A stretch of DNA of 64,000 nucleotides from an uncultured bacterium (GTDB lineage Bacteria > Bacteroidota > Ignavibacteria > Kapaibacteriales > UBA4661). Below, one piece after another: positions 26,189 to 34,278 of the stretch. The stretch lies in contig CALCNX010000049.1 of the NCBI GenBank assembly GCA_937899715.1, positions 124,001-188,000 of the forward strand. Reading direction: 5' to 3'. The first letter of the stretch is position 1; each line of letters begins with the position of its first letter. The translations under genes and the position numbers were made by a program. Under the pieces are notes generated by a model that made no database searches, was not told the DNA's origin, and saw nothing but the letters and a program-made list of their open reading frames with translations.

Positions 26189-28603
26189 ATGATTCGTACT
26201 ATGACTATGGTGGCGCTGCTCTGCAGCATCGGTGCGTTTTCGAGTGCACGAGCGCAAATTTCCAAAACACCTGCGCCTGCGAGCATGGCGCAGCAAAGCA
26301 CGGCGCAAAGTGCAGTACCTCTCGGTGCGGCGGAGCAAAAGAAACTGGAATTCCAAGTCTCCATACGCGATGCAGGCTTTATGGGCTGGACGGCGGGCAG
26401 CACTATGTCCGGTATGCTGGAGCGCGGCTTTGCCATTGACGGCATACAGATTCGCCATGCTGCGGGCGGCGTGTGGTATGCAGTCTGCACCGACGATGGC
26501 GTATGGCAGCAGTGGGTGAAAAACGGCGAAACGGCGGGTGTGGTGAATCAAAAAAATATCAATGCCATTGCGCTGCGGCTCTATGAGATGCCGCGTACAA
26601 GCATTGCCTACCGGGTTCACGTGACGGGCGGCGAATGGTTGGAATGGACACGCAACGGCGAAGCGGCTGGCATAAAAGGCAAAACGATTGATGCCGTCGA
26701 AATTCGTCTTGAGCAAGGCAGAGAATCTGTTTCCACACTGAGTGCAAACACGCCTCCGCCGATGCTCACAGCGGACACGCCGACGCAAGGCTCTGTTGCT
26801 ACCTCCGGGAAAGCTGTGCCGAGCGCCATTGCCAAGACGAGTGCGAGCGATGCACAAAATTCTTCTGAACCGAAGAAAATTGAAGCCTTTACGGTGAAGG
26901 ACACGCCCCCGCCTGTTGCCACGCCTACAAGTGTCCAGAAAACTACCGATGCGCCCACAACCACGCAACAATCTTCATCTCCGACGACGACCAGTCAGCA
27001 AAACAGCAATCAGCAAAATACTAACCAGCAAAACTCCGGGCAAAATAACGGTCTGCAACAACTGGGGCAGAATGTTGGGCAAGGCGTGGGGCAAGGGCTG
27101 GCGAATCAAGGAAATAATCAAAACACACAGAACTGGAATAATCAAGGCAATAACCTGAATACTCAGGGGTATAACTCGAATAATCAGGGATATAACTCGA
27201 ATAATCAGGGATATAACCCAAACACACAAGGCGGCAACCCAAACTGGAACAATCAAGGCTACAACACGTCCGGCGGGCAATCTAACCAACCAACGGGACA
27301 AACGTGGTCACAGTGGACGAACCAGCCAATGCAACGCGCACAAGGCTCCGGTACGACGGCAAAACCTGTCTTCGTACCGATTTCCTCGCGCCGTGTGGCG
27401 CTGCTTGCCAATAACGGGCGTTATATTTCTGCCGGAAACGATTCCCGCACTGGTGCGGTCTTCGCAGCAATGGCTTCCGGCATTGGCGAAACCGAAGTGT
27501 TTGATATTGCTTTTGTGGGCGAACACCGCGTGGCGCTGCGTACCCTGAACGGTCGTTATTTGGGCTTGCAGTCGAGTGTGGGCAGTAATAACGCCAGACT
27601 TGCTCCCGTGAATGACATTATCGGGCAAAACGAAATTTTTGACGTGGTGAGTGCTGGGCAAGACCGCGTTGCTTTTCGTGCCACAAATGGGCAATATCTC
27701 AGCGTGGAGGAATTTGGCTCGTATCGCCTCTTTGCCAAAGATGGTTTTGTGGGGCAATGGGAGTCCTTCGGCGTTGCGCTGCCCGACGGCAAGCCGATTC
27801 TGAACGAAACCCCGACGAATGCGCTCTGGCGGACACAGAATGACGGTTCGCGCGTAATTGTTGTTGACCAGCAAGGGCGCATGGTGGAATCCGCCGACCG
27901 TGTGTTGATGCTTGTTGCCAATACTCCCGCAAGCAACGCAGTGAACACCGCGACCAATGCTGTTTCTGCAAATACTGCATCGCTTACGACTGCGGTAGCA
28001 CCGACCACACCTGCAAAACCTGCCGCCGCACCAGTTGTGAACCCATCCACGTATTTGACACCGATCGAGATGGATATTGTACAAGAACTGAATTTTGTGC
28101 GAACAAAGCCGGGCGAGTATGCAACACTTCTGGAGGGTTATCGCAAATACTACAAAGGCAAGACGTTTACAGCTCCCGGGCAAAAGGCGCTCACGACCAA
28201 AGAAGGCGTGAAAGCGCTCGACGAAGCAATCTTGACACTCAAAATGACCCGTCCGCTTGATGCACTCGCACCCTCGCAGGCACTTTCCAAAGCCTCGCGC
28301 GATCACGTAGATAATGCCGGTCCGCGCGGCATCGTGGGGCACGTGGGCAGTGACAAAAGCAATCCTAACGACCGCGCTGCCCGCTACGGCAAGGGTGTGG
28401 TGAACGAGAACTGCTGCTATGGACGCAGCGCCGCCCGCGAGGTCGTTGTACGCTTGCTCATAGATGACGGCACTGCTGACCGAGGCTATCGGAAAAACAT
28501 CCTCAATCCAGCATTCAAACTGGTGGGCACGGCATTTGGTTTGCACAAGACGCAGCAAACGATGTGCAGTCAGGTGTTTGCGGCAGAATTTACCGAGAAG
28601 TAA
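26189..28603 (+). CDS. Secreted multi-domain protein: ChW repeats, Q/N-rich linker, fascin-like trefoil, CAP domain
   Basis: I choose ATG 26189 because GGAGGG lies at 26175-26180 and a signal peptide follows (cut near ARA-Q). The 804-residue protein has in order: about three hydrophobic-W (ChW) repeats at about 50-180 (GFMGWTAG, GVWQQWVKNGETAG, GEWLEWTRNGEAAG); a Thr/Pro/Ser-rich part; a Gln/Asn-rich part at about 265-370 with YNSNNQG repeats; a fascin/beta-trefoil-like domain at about 390-540 (RRVALLANNGRYISAG, HRVALRTLNGRYLGL, DRVAFRATNGQYLSV); and a CAP/SCP domain at about 625-804 (NFVRTKPGEYA, SKASRDHVDNAG, GENCCYG-like, GYRKNILNP). It is probably a surface adhesin or carbohydrate-binding protein. 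The combination is unusual. Confidence 0.8.
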   Translation: MIRTMTMVALLCSIGAFSSARAQISKTPAPASMAQQSTAQSAVPLGAAEQKKLEFQVSIRDAGFMGWTAGSTMSGMLERGFAIDGIQIRHAAGGVWYAVCTDDGVWQQWVKNGETAGVVNQKNINAIALRLYEMPRTSIAYRVHVTGGEWLEWTRNGEAAGIKGKTIDAVEIRLEQGRESVSTLSANTPPPMLTADTPTQGSVATSGKAVPSAIAKTSASDAQNSSEPKKIEAFTVKDTPPPVATPTSVQKTTDAPTTTQQSSSPTTTSQQNSNQQNTNQQNSGQNNGLQQLGQNVGQGVGQGLANQGNNQNTQNWNNQGNNLNTQGYNSNNQGYNSNNQGYNPNTQGGNPNWNNQGYNTSGGQSNQPTGQTWSQWTNQPMQRAQGSGTTAKPVFVPISSRRVALLANNGRYISAGNDSRTGAVFAAMASGIGETEVFDIAFVGEHRVALRTLNGRYLGLQSSVGSNNARLAPVNDIIGQNEIFDVVSAGQDRVAFRATNGQYLSVEEFGSYRLFAKDGFVGQWESFGVALPDGKPILNETPTNALWRTQNDGSRVIVVDQQGRMVESADRVLMLVANTPASNAVNTATNAVSANTASLTTAVAPTTPAKPAAAPVVNPSTYLTPIEMDIVQELNFVRTKPGEYATLLEGYRKYYKGKTFTAPGQKALTTKEGVKALDEAILTLKMTRPLDALAPSQALSKASRDHVDNAGPRGIVGHVGSDKSNPNDRAARYGKGVVNENCCYGRSAAREVVVRLLIDDGTADRGYRKNILNPAFKLVGTAFGLHKTQQTMCSQVFAAEFTEK
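27170..27219 (+). repeat. 21-bp tandem repeat inside the CAP-domain gene
   Basis: The unit TATAACTCGAATAATCAGGGA occurs at 27170-27190 and exactly again at 27191-27211, and a partial third unit follows. It codes for YNSNNQG in the Q/N-rich linker. Weaker NNQG-type repeats surround it, so length changes by slippage are possible without a frame change. Confidence 0.85.
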
Positions 28604-28643
28604 GGGATGATATTGAGCACGTAGAAAAGTGATTATTACAAAG

Positions 28644-28681
28644 AAAAAGCCGCGCCTTCGTTATGAAGATGCGGCTTTTTC
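28644..28681. terminator. Bidirectional terminator
   Basis: AAAAAGCCGC (28644-28653) pairs with GCGGCTTTTT (28671-28680), with a partly paired inner part (CTTCG/TGAAG). It lies between the convergent CAP-domain gene and the small FnIII-like gene and has A and T runs for both directions. Confidence 0.85.
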
Positions 28682-28705
28682 GTTTTTGTGTACTCTTTAT
28701 CCAAC

Positions 28706-29152
28706 TCAGCGAAACATTTCTTTAATCATGCCCCATGTGCGGCGTACTGAACTGATAGTGTGCGAGACGGAAATGGTATTAGAATAACTTGCCTTGTCGT
28801 TGACATCAATAATTTTCAAGCGATAAATATAAACCGAACCGCCTTGTACAGAACCATTACCGCCACTTGTGCTTGCCACAAGCGCGTTCTCGTCAATGAA
28901 CCGATATGCTTGCTGTGCGCCTCGTGCGGGAATTGCGCCGATACGTTTGAAGTCGGTTTGGTTCACCGGCGAGCGCTCTACCTCATAAAGACTAATGCCT
29001 GTTTCCTGTGCAGAACGCCATTCTATCGTGATAGCACGTCCGTCGGAGCGAGCCAGAAAATTCTCAATGGTCGATTGTGCCAGAAGCGATACCGTGGCAC
29101 AAAGAACAATCAGTAATAAAGCGGCAATGCGAGATGTTGTGCGAGATTTCAT
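28706..29152 (-). CDS. Small secreted protein with FnIII-like domain
   Basis: I use the ATG at 29150-29152. The 148-residue protein has a signal peptide (cut near LLA-Q) and one fibronectin III-like unit: ITIEWRSAQETGISLYEVERS, then FKRIGAIPA, YRFIDENA and YIYRLKIIDVNDKASYSN. This is the fold found before T9SS sorting domains in Bacteroidota, but no sorting domain follows; the protein ends with a basic VRRTWGMIKEMFR tail. The function is unknown. Confidence 0.7.
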   Translation of the reverse strand: MKSRTTSRIAALLLIVLCATVSLLAQSTIENFLARSDGRAITIEWRSAQETGISLYEVERSPVNQTDFKRIGAIPARGAQQAYRFIDENALVASTSGGNGSVQGGSVYIYRLKIIDVNDKASYSNTISVSHTISSVRRTWGMIKEMFR

Positions 29153-29440
29153 AAACAGCCAACGACTAAATATAGTTGACAACGGGTTTCTACGTTTTCT
29201 AATGCAAATATACGTTTTTGGAGTGATATGTAAAAGGAGAATAATGTCATATTTTTTAATGACCCAAAGTCATGCCATTTGGCTTGTCTGCTTGCAGAGT
29301 GTGGCTTCTACGAATAGTACAGGGAGTCTTCTTTTCTGAAATTTCCTTTTTCCGTGTTTTTTCCGTAAATTGGTAGGCTGTATGGAAATGCCCTCTCTAA
29401 AATTTATACAGCATTTCTTTTGTTACCCTAATGTTCTCTC

Positions 29441-30223
29441 ATGGTTGCTAGGATTCATTGTTTTGTCGCATCATTCGGAATTGTTCTGGCGCTTTTGGGT
29501 TTTGCCTCCGCATTGCCGCAGACTCTCTGGTCGCAAACGCCGGAGCGAACCTTTGCGCGGGCAAACGACACCTACAAGAATGCTGACTATAAGCGTGCTG
29601 CTCAGATGTATGAAGATTTGGTTGCAAGTGGGATTGAATCAGAAGAAGTCTATTTCAATCTGGGGAATTGCTATTACAAACTAGGCAATATTGCGGCTGC
29701 CATTCTCAACTACGAGCGGGCGCAACGACTCGACCCGACGGATGACGATATAGATTTTAACCTTACTCTTGCACAAAGCCGTATTACCGACAAAATTGAC
29801 CCTGCACCACAGTTCTTTGTTGTGAAGTGGTGGCGACTATTTGTCGCCTTAGCAACGCCAAGTGCGTGGAGTTTCGTGGGTATCGTTTTGGTTTGGCTTT
29901 TTATCGCTGCAGCAGCGCTGTTTTTTATTGCCCGGTCGCCCGGATTCAAAAAATCAATGTTTGCCATCGGTTTGGTGCTGCTCTTCTTTGCTGCTCTGAT
30001 GTTTACCTTTGCGTTCCAGCAGCACAACAAAGCCACAAGCGCCATTGTTTTTGCCTCCAGTGTTGTGGTCAAGAGCGAGCCGCAGGAAGAATCCAAAGAC
30101 CTCTTTGCGCTGCACGAAGGTACCAAAATAGACATTCTCGGCGTTGACGGTGAGTGGTACAAAGTTCGCATTGCCGACGGCAGTGTGGGCTGGATGCGTC
30201 TGAATACTGTTCGGATTATCTAA
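29441..30223 (+). CDS. BatE-like TPR protein with two membrane segments and SH3 domain
   Basis: This 260-residue protein has a signal-peptide-like N-terminus, a TPR pair at about 38-110 (YKRAAQMYEDLVASG, VYFNLGNCYYKLGNIAAAILNYERAQRLDP), two membrane segments at about 140-160 and 167-185, and a C-terminal bacterial SH3 domain (LFALHEGTKIDILGVDGEWYKV, GSVGWM). This order is that of BatE of the Bacteroides aerotolerance cluster. The usual batA-batD and MoxR genes are not nearby, so it is a stand-alone copy. It probably acts in the envelope. Confidence 0.85.
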   Translation: MVARIHCFVASFGIVLALLGFASALPQTLWSQTPERTFARANDTYKNADYKRAAQMYEDLVASGIESEEVYFNLGNCYYKLGNIAAAILNYERAQRLDPTDDDIDFNLTLAQSRITDKIDPAPQFFVVKWWRLFVALATPSAWSFVGIVLVWLFIAAAALFFIARSPGFKKSMFAIGLVLLFFAALMFTFAFQQHNKATSAIVFASSVVVKSEPQEESKDLFALHEGTKIDILGVDGEWYKVRIADGSVGWMRLNTVRII

Positions 30224-30264
30224 AGCAATGTCCTTGTTTCAACCATTTTACACGGGAGTCGGTT

Positions 30265-31173
30265 ATGTTTTTGCTTATTCTTGGTATTATTATCGCTGTA
30301 GTTGGCTTTGTAGCCGGAAGCGTCAATCAAAATATGCGCAAGTTGCGGTGGCTGCTGGTCTTGGTCGGTATTGTCGTTGCGTTTCTAGGCTCCGGCACCG
30401 CTACCTTCAAGCAAATTGATGCCGGACACGTCGGTGTACAAAAACTCTTCGGCAAAGTCCAAGATAATGTCTTATATGAGGGCTTGAGTATTGTCAATCC
30501 TCTCGTACAAGTCATTGAAATCTCTACCCAGACGAAAAATTATACGATGTCGTCGGTGCAGGACGAAGGACAAAAAAGCGGTGATGATGCTATTCGCGTA
30601 CTGGCGGCAGACGGGCTGGAAGTAACGATTGATATGACGGTTCTCTACCGCGTTACACCGCAGGATGCACCTCGTATTATCCGTGAAATTGGCGAGAATT
30701 TCGAGGACAAAATTGTTCGCCCGCTTACCAGAACGCGCGTCCGTGACAATGCCGTTGCTTTTAGTGCTGTTGAGTTATACTCCACCAAACGTGAGGCATT
30801 CCAAACCAACGTCCGTACAAGCATTGAAAAAGATTTCCGCGACCGCGGTTTAGTGCTTGAGCAACTGTTGGTGCGCAATATCACACTGCCCACGTCGGTC
30901 AAGGAAAGTATTGAGCGCAAAATCACTGCTATTCAAGATGCACAGCGTATGGAATACGTTCTGGATAAAGGCAAACAAGAAGCCGAACTCAAGCGCGTCG
31001 AAGCACGCGGTATTGCCGATGCCCAGAACATTCTCAGTTCCGCGCTCACCGACAAAGTCCTGCAATACGAAATGATTAAGGCACAGCGCGAATTGGCAAA
31101 TTCCCAAAACAGCAAAATTATTATCATGGGCGGTGGCAAAGGAATGCCCCTTATTCTCGGAAGCGACAAGTAA
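30265..31173 (+). CDS. SPFH/prohibitin-family membrane protein
   Basis: I use ATG 30265; the longer frame from 30154 would overlap the upstream gene by 70 bases. The 302-residue protein has two close N-terminal hydrophobic segments (about 2-20 and 27-46), then the band-7 domain (about 50-230) with FKQIDAGHVGVQKLFGKV and DGLEVTIDMTVLYRV, and a coiled-coil tail. Prohibitin-like proteins form large rings in the membrane and often protect or regulate membrane proteases. It follows the BatE-like gene by 41 bases and may share its transcript. Confidence 0.92.
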   Translation: MFLLILGIIIAVVGFVAGSVNQNMRKLRWLLVLVGIVVAFLGSGTATFKQIDAGHVGVQKLFGKVQDNVLYEGLSIVNPLVQVIEISTQTKNYTMSSVQDEGQKSGDDAIRVLAADGLEVTIDMTVLYRVTPQDAPRIIREIGENFEDKIVRPLTRTRVRDNAVAFSAVELYSTKREAFQTNVRTSIEKDFRDRGLVLEQLLVRNITLPTSVKESIERKITAIQDAQRMEYVLDKGKQEAELKRVEARGIADAQNILSSALTDKVLQYEMIKAQRELANSQNSKIIIMGGGKGMPLILGSDK

Positions 31174-31222
31174 TGTCATTCACTAATTATTCATTTTTCC
31201 CTGTTCATTTTTTGGAGATTTT

Positions 31223-31957
31223 ATGAGATTTATCGTTGTAATCGCAGTGTGCGTACTCTTTTGTTCCTGCGATTCGATGTCGCAACAAAAAGCGAAATTG
31301 AAAACCAAGCAAGATTCTGTTAGCTATGCAATCGGTGTCGATATTGGTCGTAGCATGAAGAAGCAAGATCTTGAACTTGACCTCAACGTTTTGCTTGCAG
31401 GTATGAAAGATGCTGCAGCGTCACCATTACCGGGTCAAGCGACTGATGCAAACAAAGCATCGAATAAAATCCAGCTTACTGACGAGCAAATGCAAGCTGT
31501 CATGCAATCATTTCAAGCAGATATGATGCAGAAAATGCAAGCAAAACGCGCAAAAGAATCGGATGAAAATACTGCTCAAGGCAAAAAATTCCTTGAGGAA
31601 AACGCGAAAAAAGAAGGCGTAAAGACCACAGCAAGTGGCTTGCAGTATAAAGTTATCACAGCAAATGCCGGTGGCAAAACTCCTGCCGATACATCGGTTG
31701 TGCGTGTTCACTACAAAGGTACGCTTATTAACGGAACAGAGTTCGACAGTTCCTACAAGCGCGGTCAGCCCACGGAATTCCCTGTGAACGGCGTTATCAA
31801 AGGCTGGACTGAAGCATTGAAACTGATGAAAACGGGTGAGAAATTCCAACTCTTCATTCCGTCCGAACTTGCGTACGGTGCACAAGGCGCACCGCCAAGC
31901 ATCACGCCGAACGCAACACTTATTTTCGAGGTAGAACTCTTAGAAATTGTAAAGTAA
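31223..31957 (+). CDS. FKBP-type peptidyl-prolyl isomerase, lipoprotein
   Basis: This 244-residue protein starts with a lipoprotein signal (VLFCSC lipobox, so the anchor Cys is near residue 14-16). It has the FkpA/Mip plan: an N-terminal helical dimerisation part (DSVSYAIGVDIGRSMKKQ and on to about 125) and a C-terminal FKBP domain (about 140-244) with VRVHYKGTLINGTEFDSSY, FPVNGVIKGWTEAL and YGAQGAPPSI. It should help protein folding in the periplasm. GGAG lies at 31214-31217 before the ATG, and a strong terminator follows. Confidence 0.95.
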   Translation: MRFIVVIAVCVLFCSCDSMSQQKAKLKTKQDSVSYAIGVDIGRSMKKQDLELDLNVLLAGMKDAAASPLPGQATDANKASNKIQLTDEQMQAVMQSFQADMMQKMQAKRAKESDENTAQGKKFLEENAKKEGVKTTASGLQYKVITANAGGKTPADTSVVRVHYKGTLINGTEFDSSYKRGQPTEFPVNGVIKGWTEALKLMKTGEKFQLFIPSELAYGAQGAPPSITPNATLIFEVELLEIVK

Positions 31958-31989
31958 GCACTGGCGCTTTCGGTCAATGAAAATATAAT

Positions 31990-32040
31990 CCCTCGCACTT
32001 TCAATCCCTTATCGGGCTTTCAAGAGCGAGGGTTTTTTTT
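31990..32040 (+). terminator. Terminator after the FKBP gene
   Basis: CCCTCGC (31990-31996) pairs with GCGAGGG (32026-32032), and a run of eight T follows. A weaker inner hairpin may form in the loop. Confidence 0.8.
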
Positions 32041-32053
32041 GAGAGTGTAAATT

Positions 32054-32182
32054 GTTTTGTGTAAACTTCCCTCACCCAACCCTCTCCCAGAGGGCGAGGG
32101 CTTCAGAATAAATTGATTGTTCTTGTCTTCGCTCCTTCTCCCTTTGGGAGAAGGCGGGGGATGAGGGCTGTTTACACAAAAC
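32054..32182. repeat. 129-bp inverted-repeat element with CCCTCACCC core
   Basis: GTTTTGTGTAAAC (32054-32066) and its exact inverse GTTTACACAAAAC (32170-32182) bound the element. Inside are CCCTCACCCAACCCTCTCCC (from 32070) and a partly complementary CTCCCTTTGGGAGAAGG...GATGAGGG stretch near the right end. The CCCTCACCC/GGGTGAGGG core is known as an intergenic repeat in many bacteria. It looks like a mobile non-coding repeat that folds into a long hairpin. No target duplication was clear. Confidence 0.7.
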
Positions 32183-32395
32183 TCTGCACACACTCATTTT
32201 TTGCCATCGTCTGCACAATAATTACTGAGAAGCCTCTTGGAATCGGATCTGTGTGGCATATTACCAAATCGTAATCTCTTCTGGTACTGCCACTATGCTA
32301 CGAATAACGCAGAAAGTCCGTATTTTTGGAAGTTTTGAAACTGGCTTTGATGCCATCACCACCGCAACCCACATTATTACTACGGCAGACCGACT

Positions 32396-33103
32396 ATGGC
32401 ACAAAAAACTGTACTGATTGTTGACGACGAGCCGGATATTCTAGAACTTCTGGCATATAATCTTCGCAAAGAAAGTTTTACCGTTCTTCAGGCGCAGAAT
32501 GGCAAGGAAGCTGTCGCTACGGCTATTGAGCACTTGCCGGATGTGATTGTGCTGGATATTATGATGCCCGAAATGGACGGCTTCGAGGCGTGCAAGGCTA
32601 TTCGCGCCAACGCTACCACAAGTACCATTCCCGTCATTTTCCTCACTGCCAAAGCGGGCGAGATTGACGAGATTCTGGGCTTGGAACTTGGAGCAGACGA
32701 CTACATCCAAAAGCCCGTCAGCCCGCGCCTCTTGGTCTCACGCATTAAGGCTCGTATTCGCCGCCCTGTGGAGGCAGTCCGTACAGAGACTATCGCCGCC
32801 CCAGAGCTGCTCAAAATAGATGCGCTGGAAATTAACCGCCAAAACTATACGGTGCGCATTGATGGTGTGGAGCATTTCTTTCCCAAAAAAGAATTTGAAT
32901 TGTTGGCGTTTCTTGCCGTCAACCCTGATAAAATCTTTGACCGTGAGTTTCTGCTGCGCCGAATTTGGGGCGAAAGCGTCCAAGTTATTGAGCGCACGGT
33001 GGATGTTCATATTTCCAAAATCCGCGAGAAACTCGGCAAGCACAATTCATACATCGAAACGGTGAAAGGTCTTGGATACCGCTTCACAACTGATGTTGAT
33101 TGA
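32396..33103 (+). CDS. OmpR/PhoB-family response regulator
   Basis: This 235-residue protein has a receiver domain with D10-D11 and phospho-acceptor D54 (IVLDIMMPEMDG) and the Lys in DDYIQKPVSP. A winged-helix DNA-binding domain covers about 130-232 (FPKKEFELLAFLAVNP, RTVDVHISKIREKLG, IETVKGLGYRF). It is most like PhoB. The partner kinase follows at 33199, after a hairpin in the 95-base gap. Which signal it answers is not visible; no pst or pho genes are nearby. Confidence 0.92.
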   Translation: MAQKTVLIVDDEPDILELLAYNLRKESFTVLQAQNGKEAVATAIEHLPDVIVLDIMMPEMDGFEACKAIRANATTSTIPVIFLTAKAGEIDEILGLELGADDYIQKPVSPRLLVSRIKARIRRPVEAVRTETIAAPELLKIDALEINRQNYTVRIDGVEHFFPKKEFELLAFLAVNPDKIFDREFLLRRIWGESVQVIERTVDVHISKIREKLGKHNSYIETVKGLGYRFTTDVD

Positions 33104-33107
33104 TACT

Positions 33108-33146
33108 ACTTCCGGTGGCAATAAACTGCCGGAAGTCTTTGTCTTG
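33108..33146 (+). terminator. Hairpin between the response regulator and its kinase
   Basis: ACTTCCGG (33108-33115) pairs with CCGGAAGT (33129-33136), followed by CTTTGTCTTG. The T run is imperfect, so it may only partly stop transcription and lower kinase expression relative to the regulator. Confidence 0.5.
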
Positions 33147-33198
33147 TGAGTGTATAATCCGTGCCTGTTTGTTCAACCTCTCAATCCTTTGAAAGCCT

Positions 33199-34266
33199 TT
33201 GACAAAAGTCTATCAGCAAGTTTTGACGCTCCTTTTGGGGACGTTCCTCTTTACCTATCTTGTCGCTCTGGGCGTGATAGCGGCTCTAACGTTCTTTCAC
33301 GTCCCTGTTTGGCTAACGGTGCTTGCAGGGGCAGTACCCGTGGCGCTTGGTGCGGCGCTTGCCTATAAACTTGTGCGCGGCATCACGGGAAAAATATGGT
33401 ATTCCGTAGAAAAAATTGTGGATTTTTCCGAAGCCGTCAGTAATGGTGCGACATCTGCCCGCATTGCTATTGAACCACACGAACTTCCCGTCATGCAACG
33501 TGCCCACGAAGCAGTCAACCGCCTTGCTGCGAAACCGCTTCAGGACTTGCAAGAGATGAAGCGCCTTGAGCGGATGCGCTCTGAATTTCTGGGGAGTGTC
33601 TCGCACGAACTCCGTACGCCAATTTTTGCTGTACAGGGTTTTCTCGAAACGCTACTGGATGGCGCTCTGGACGACGAAGCCGTGCGCAAGCAGTTTGTGG
33701 AACGGGCATACTCGAACACCATCCGCCTGAACACGCTTCTGACCGACCTTGTGGATATTTCACGCATCGAATCCGGCGAAATGCGCCTCAGTTTTCGCTA
33801 TTTCCCGATAGTACCGCTTGTGCGCGAGATATTGCAAAATCTTGAATCTGCTACCGAGGTTCTAAACGTTGTCACGGCGATAGAATGTCGGATTGACGAC
33901 GACACCGATGTCTATGGTGACCGTGACCGTCTGGCGCAAGTGCTAACGAACCTTTTGGACAATGCAATTAAATATAACGTCCCAAACGGCACGGTAACGG
34001 TCATGTTGGAAAGTGCTCGTGACGGCAAGGGTACACAAGAGGTGCGCGTGAGCGTCCGCGACACGGGGATTGGTATTCCGCAGGAGCATCACGGACGAAT
34101 TTTTGAGCGGTTTTACAGGGTGGACAAAACGCGCTCACGCTCGGTAGGCGGCACGGGACTTGGGCTGGCGATTGTGAAACATATCTTGGAGGCGCACAAA
34201 TCGGTTATTTACGTGCAAAGTCTTCCCGCGCAAGGCACGACGATTAGCTTTACGCTGAAAAAGTAG
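33199..34266 (+). CDS. PhoR-like sensor histidine kinase
   Basis: The frame starts with TTG at 33199; I see no ATG that would keep the N-terminal membrane part. The 355-residue protein has two membrane segments (about 9-31 and 36-58) with almost no periplasmic loop, then a short linker. The DHp helix has H136 in FLGSVSHELRTP, and the ATPase domain has NLLDNAIKYN, DTGIGIP and GGTGLGLAIVKH. It is paired with the PhoB-like regulator upstream. The missing sensor loop suggests that it senses through the membrane or through a partner protein. Confidence 0.9.
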   Translation: MTKVYQQVLTLLLGTFLFTYLVALGVIAALTFFHVPVWLTVLAGAVPVALGAALAYKLVRGITGKIWYSVEKIVDFSEAVSNGATSARIAIEPHELPVMQRAHEAVNRLAAKPLQDLQEMKRLERMRSEFLGSVSHELRTPIFAVQGFLETLLDGALDDEAVRKQFVERAYSNTIRLNTLLTDLVDISRIESGEMRLSFRYFPIVPLVREILQNLESATEVLNVVTAIECRIDDDTDVYGDRDRLAQVLTNLLDNAIKYNVPNGTVTVMLESARDGKGTQEVRVSVRDTGIGIPQEHHGRIFERFYRVDKTRSRSVGGTGLGLAIVKHILEAHKSVIYVQSLPAQGTTISFTLKK

Positions 34267-34278
34267 TATTTTTGCGCT

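Larger units (their letters stand above)
31958..32395. other. Intergenic region with terminator and repeat element
   Basis: These 438 bases hold a terminator at 31990-32040, a 129-bp inverted-repeat element at 32054-32182, and about 210 bases that should include the promoter of the PhoB-like gene. TATTTTTG at 32321-32328 is a possible -7 site without a clear -33 partner. No gene is seen. Confidence 0.6.

Noticed and set aside
27170..27219. Short tandem repeat as a possible CRISPR array
   Set aside because: The repeats are directly adjacent without spacers and keep the reading frame of a protein linker.
27308..28558. 416-codon open frame on the minus strand
   Set aside because: It lies fully opposite the CAP-domain gene, its protein shows no recognisable domain, and its Cys/His/Arg-rich make-up is what reading GC-rich genes backwards gives.
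29370..29684. 104-codon open frame before the BatE-like gene
   Set aside because: It overlaps the start of the BatE-like gene in another frame and its protein has no signal or domain.
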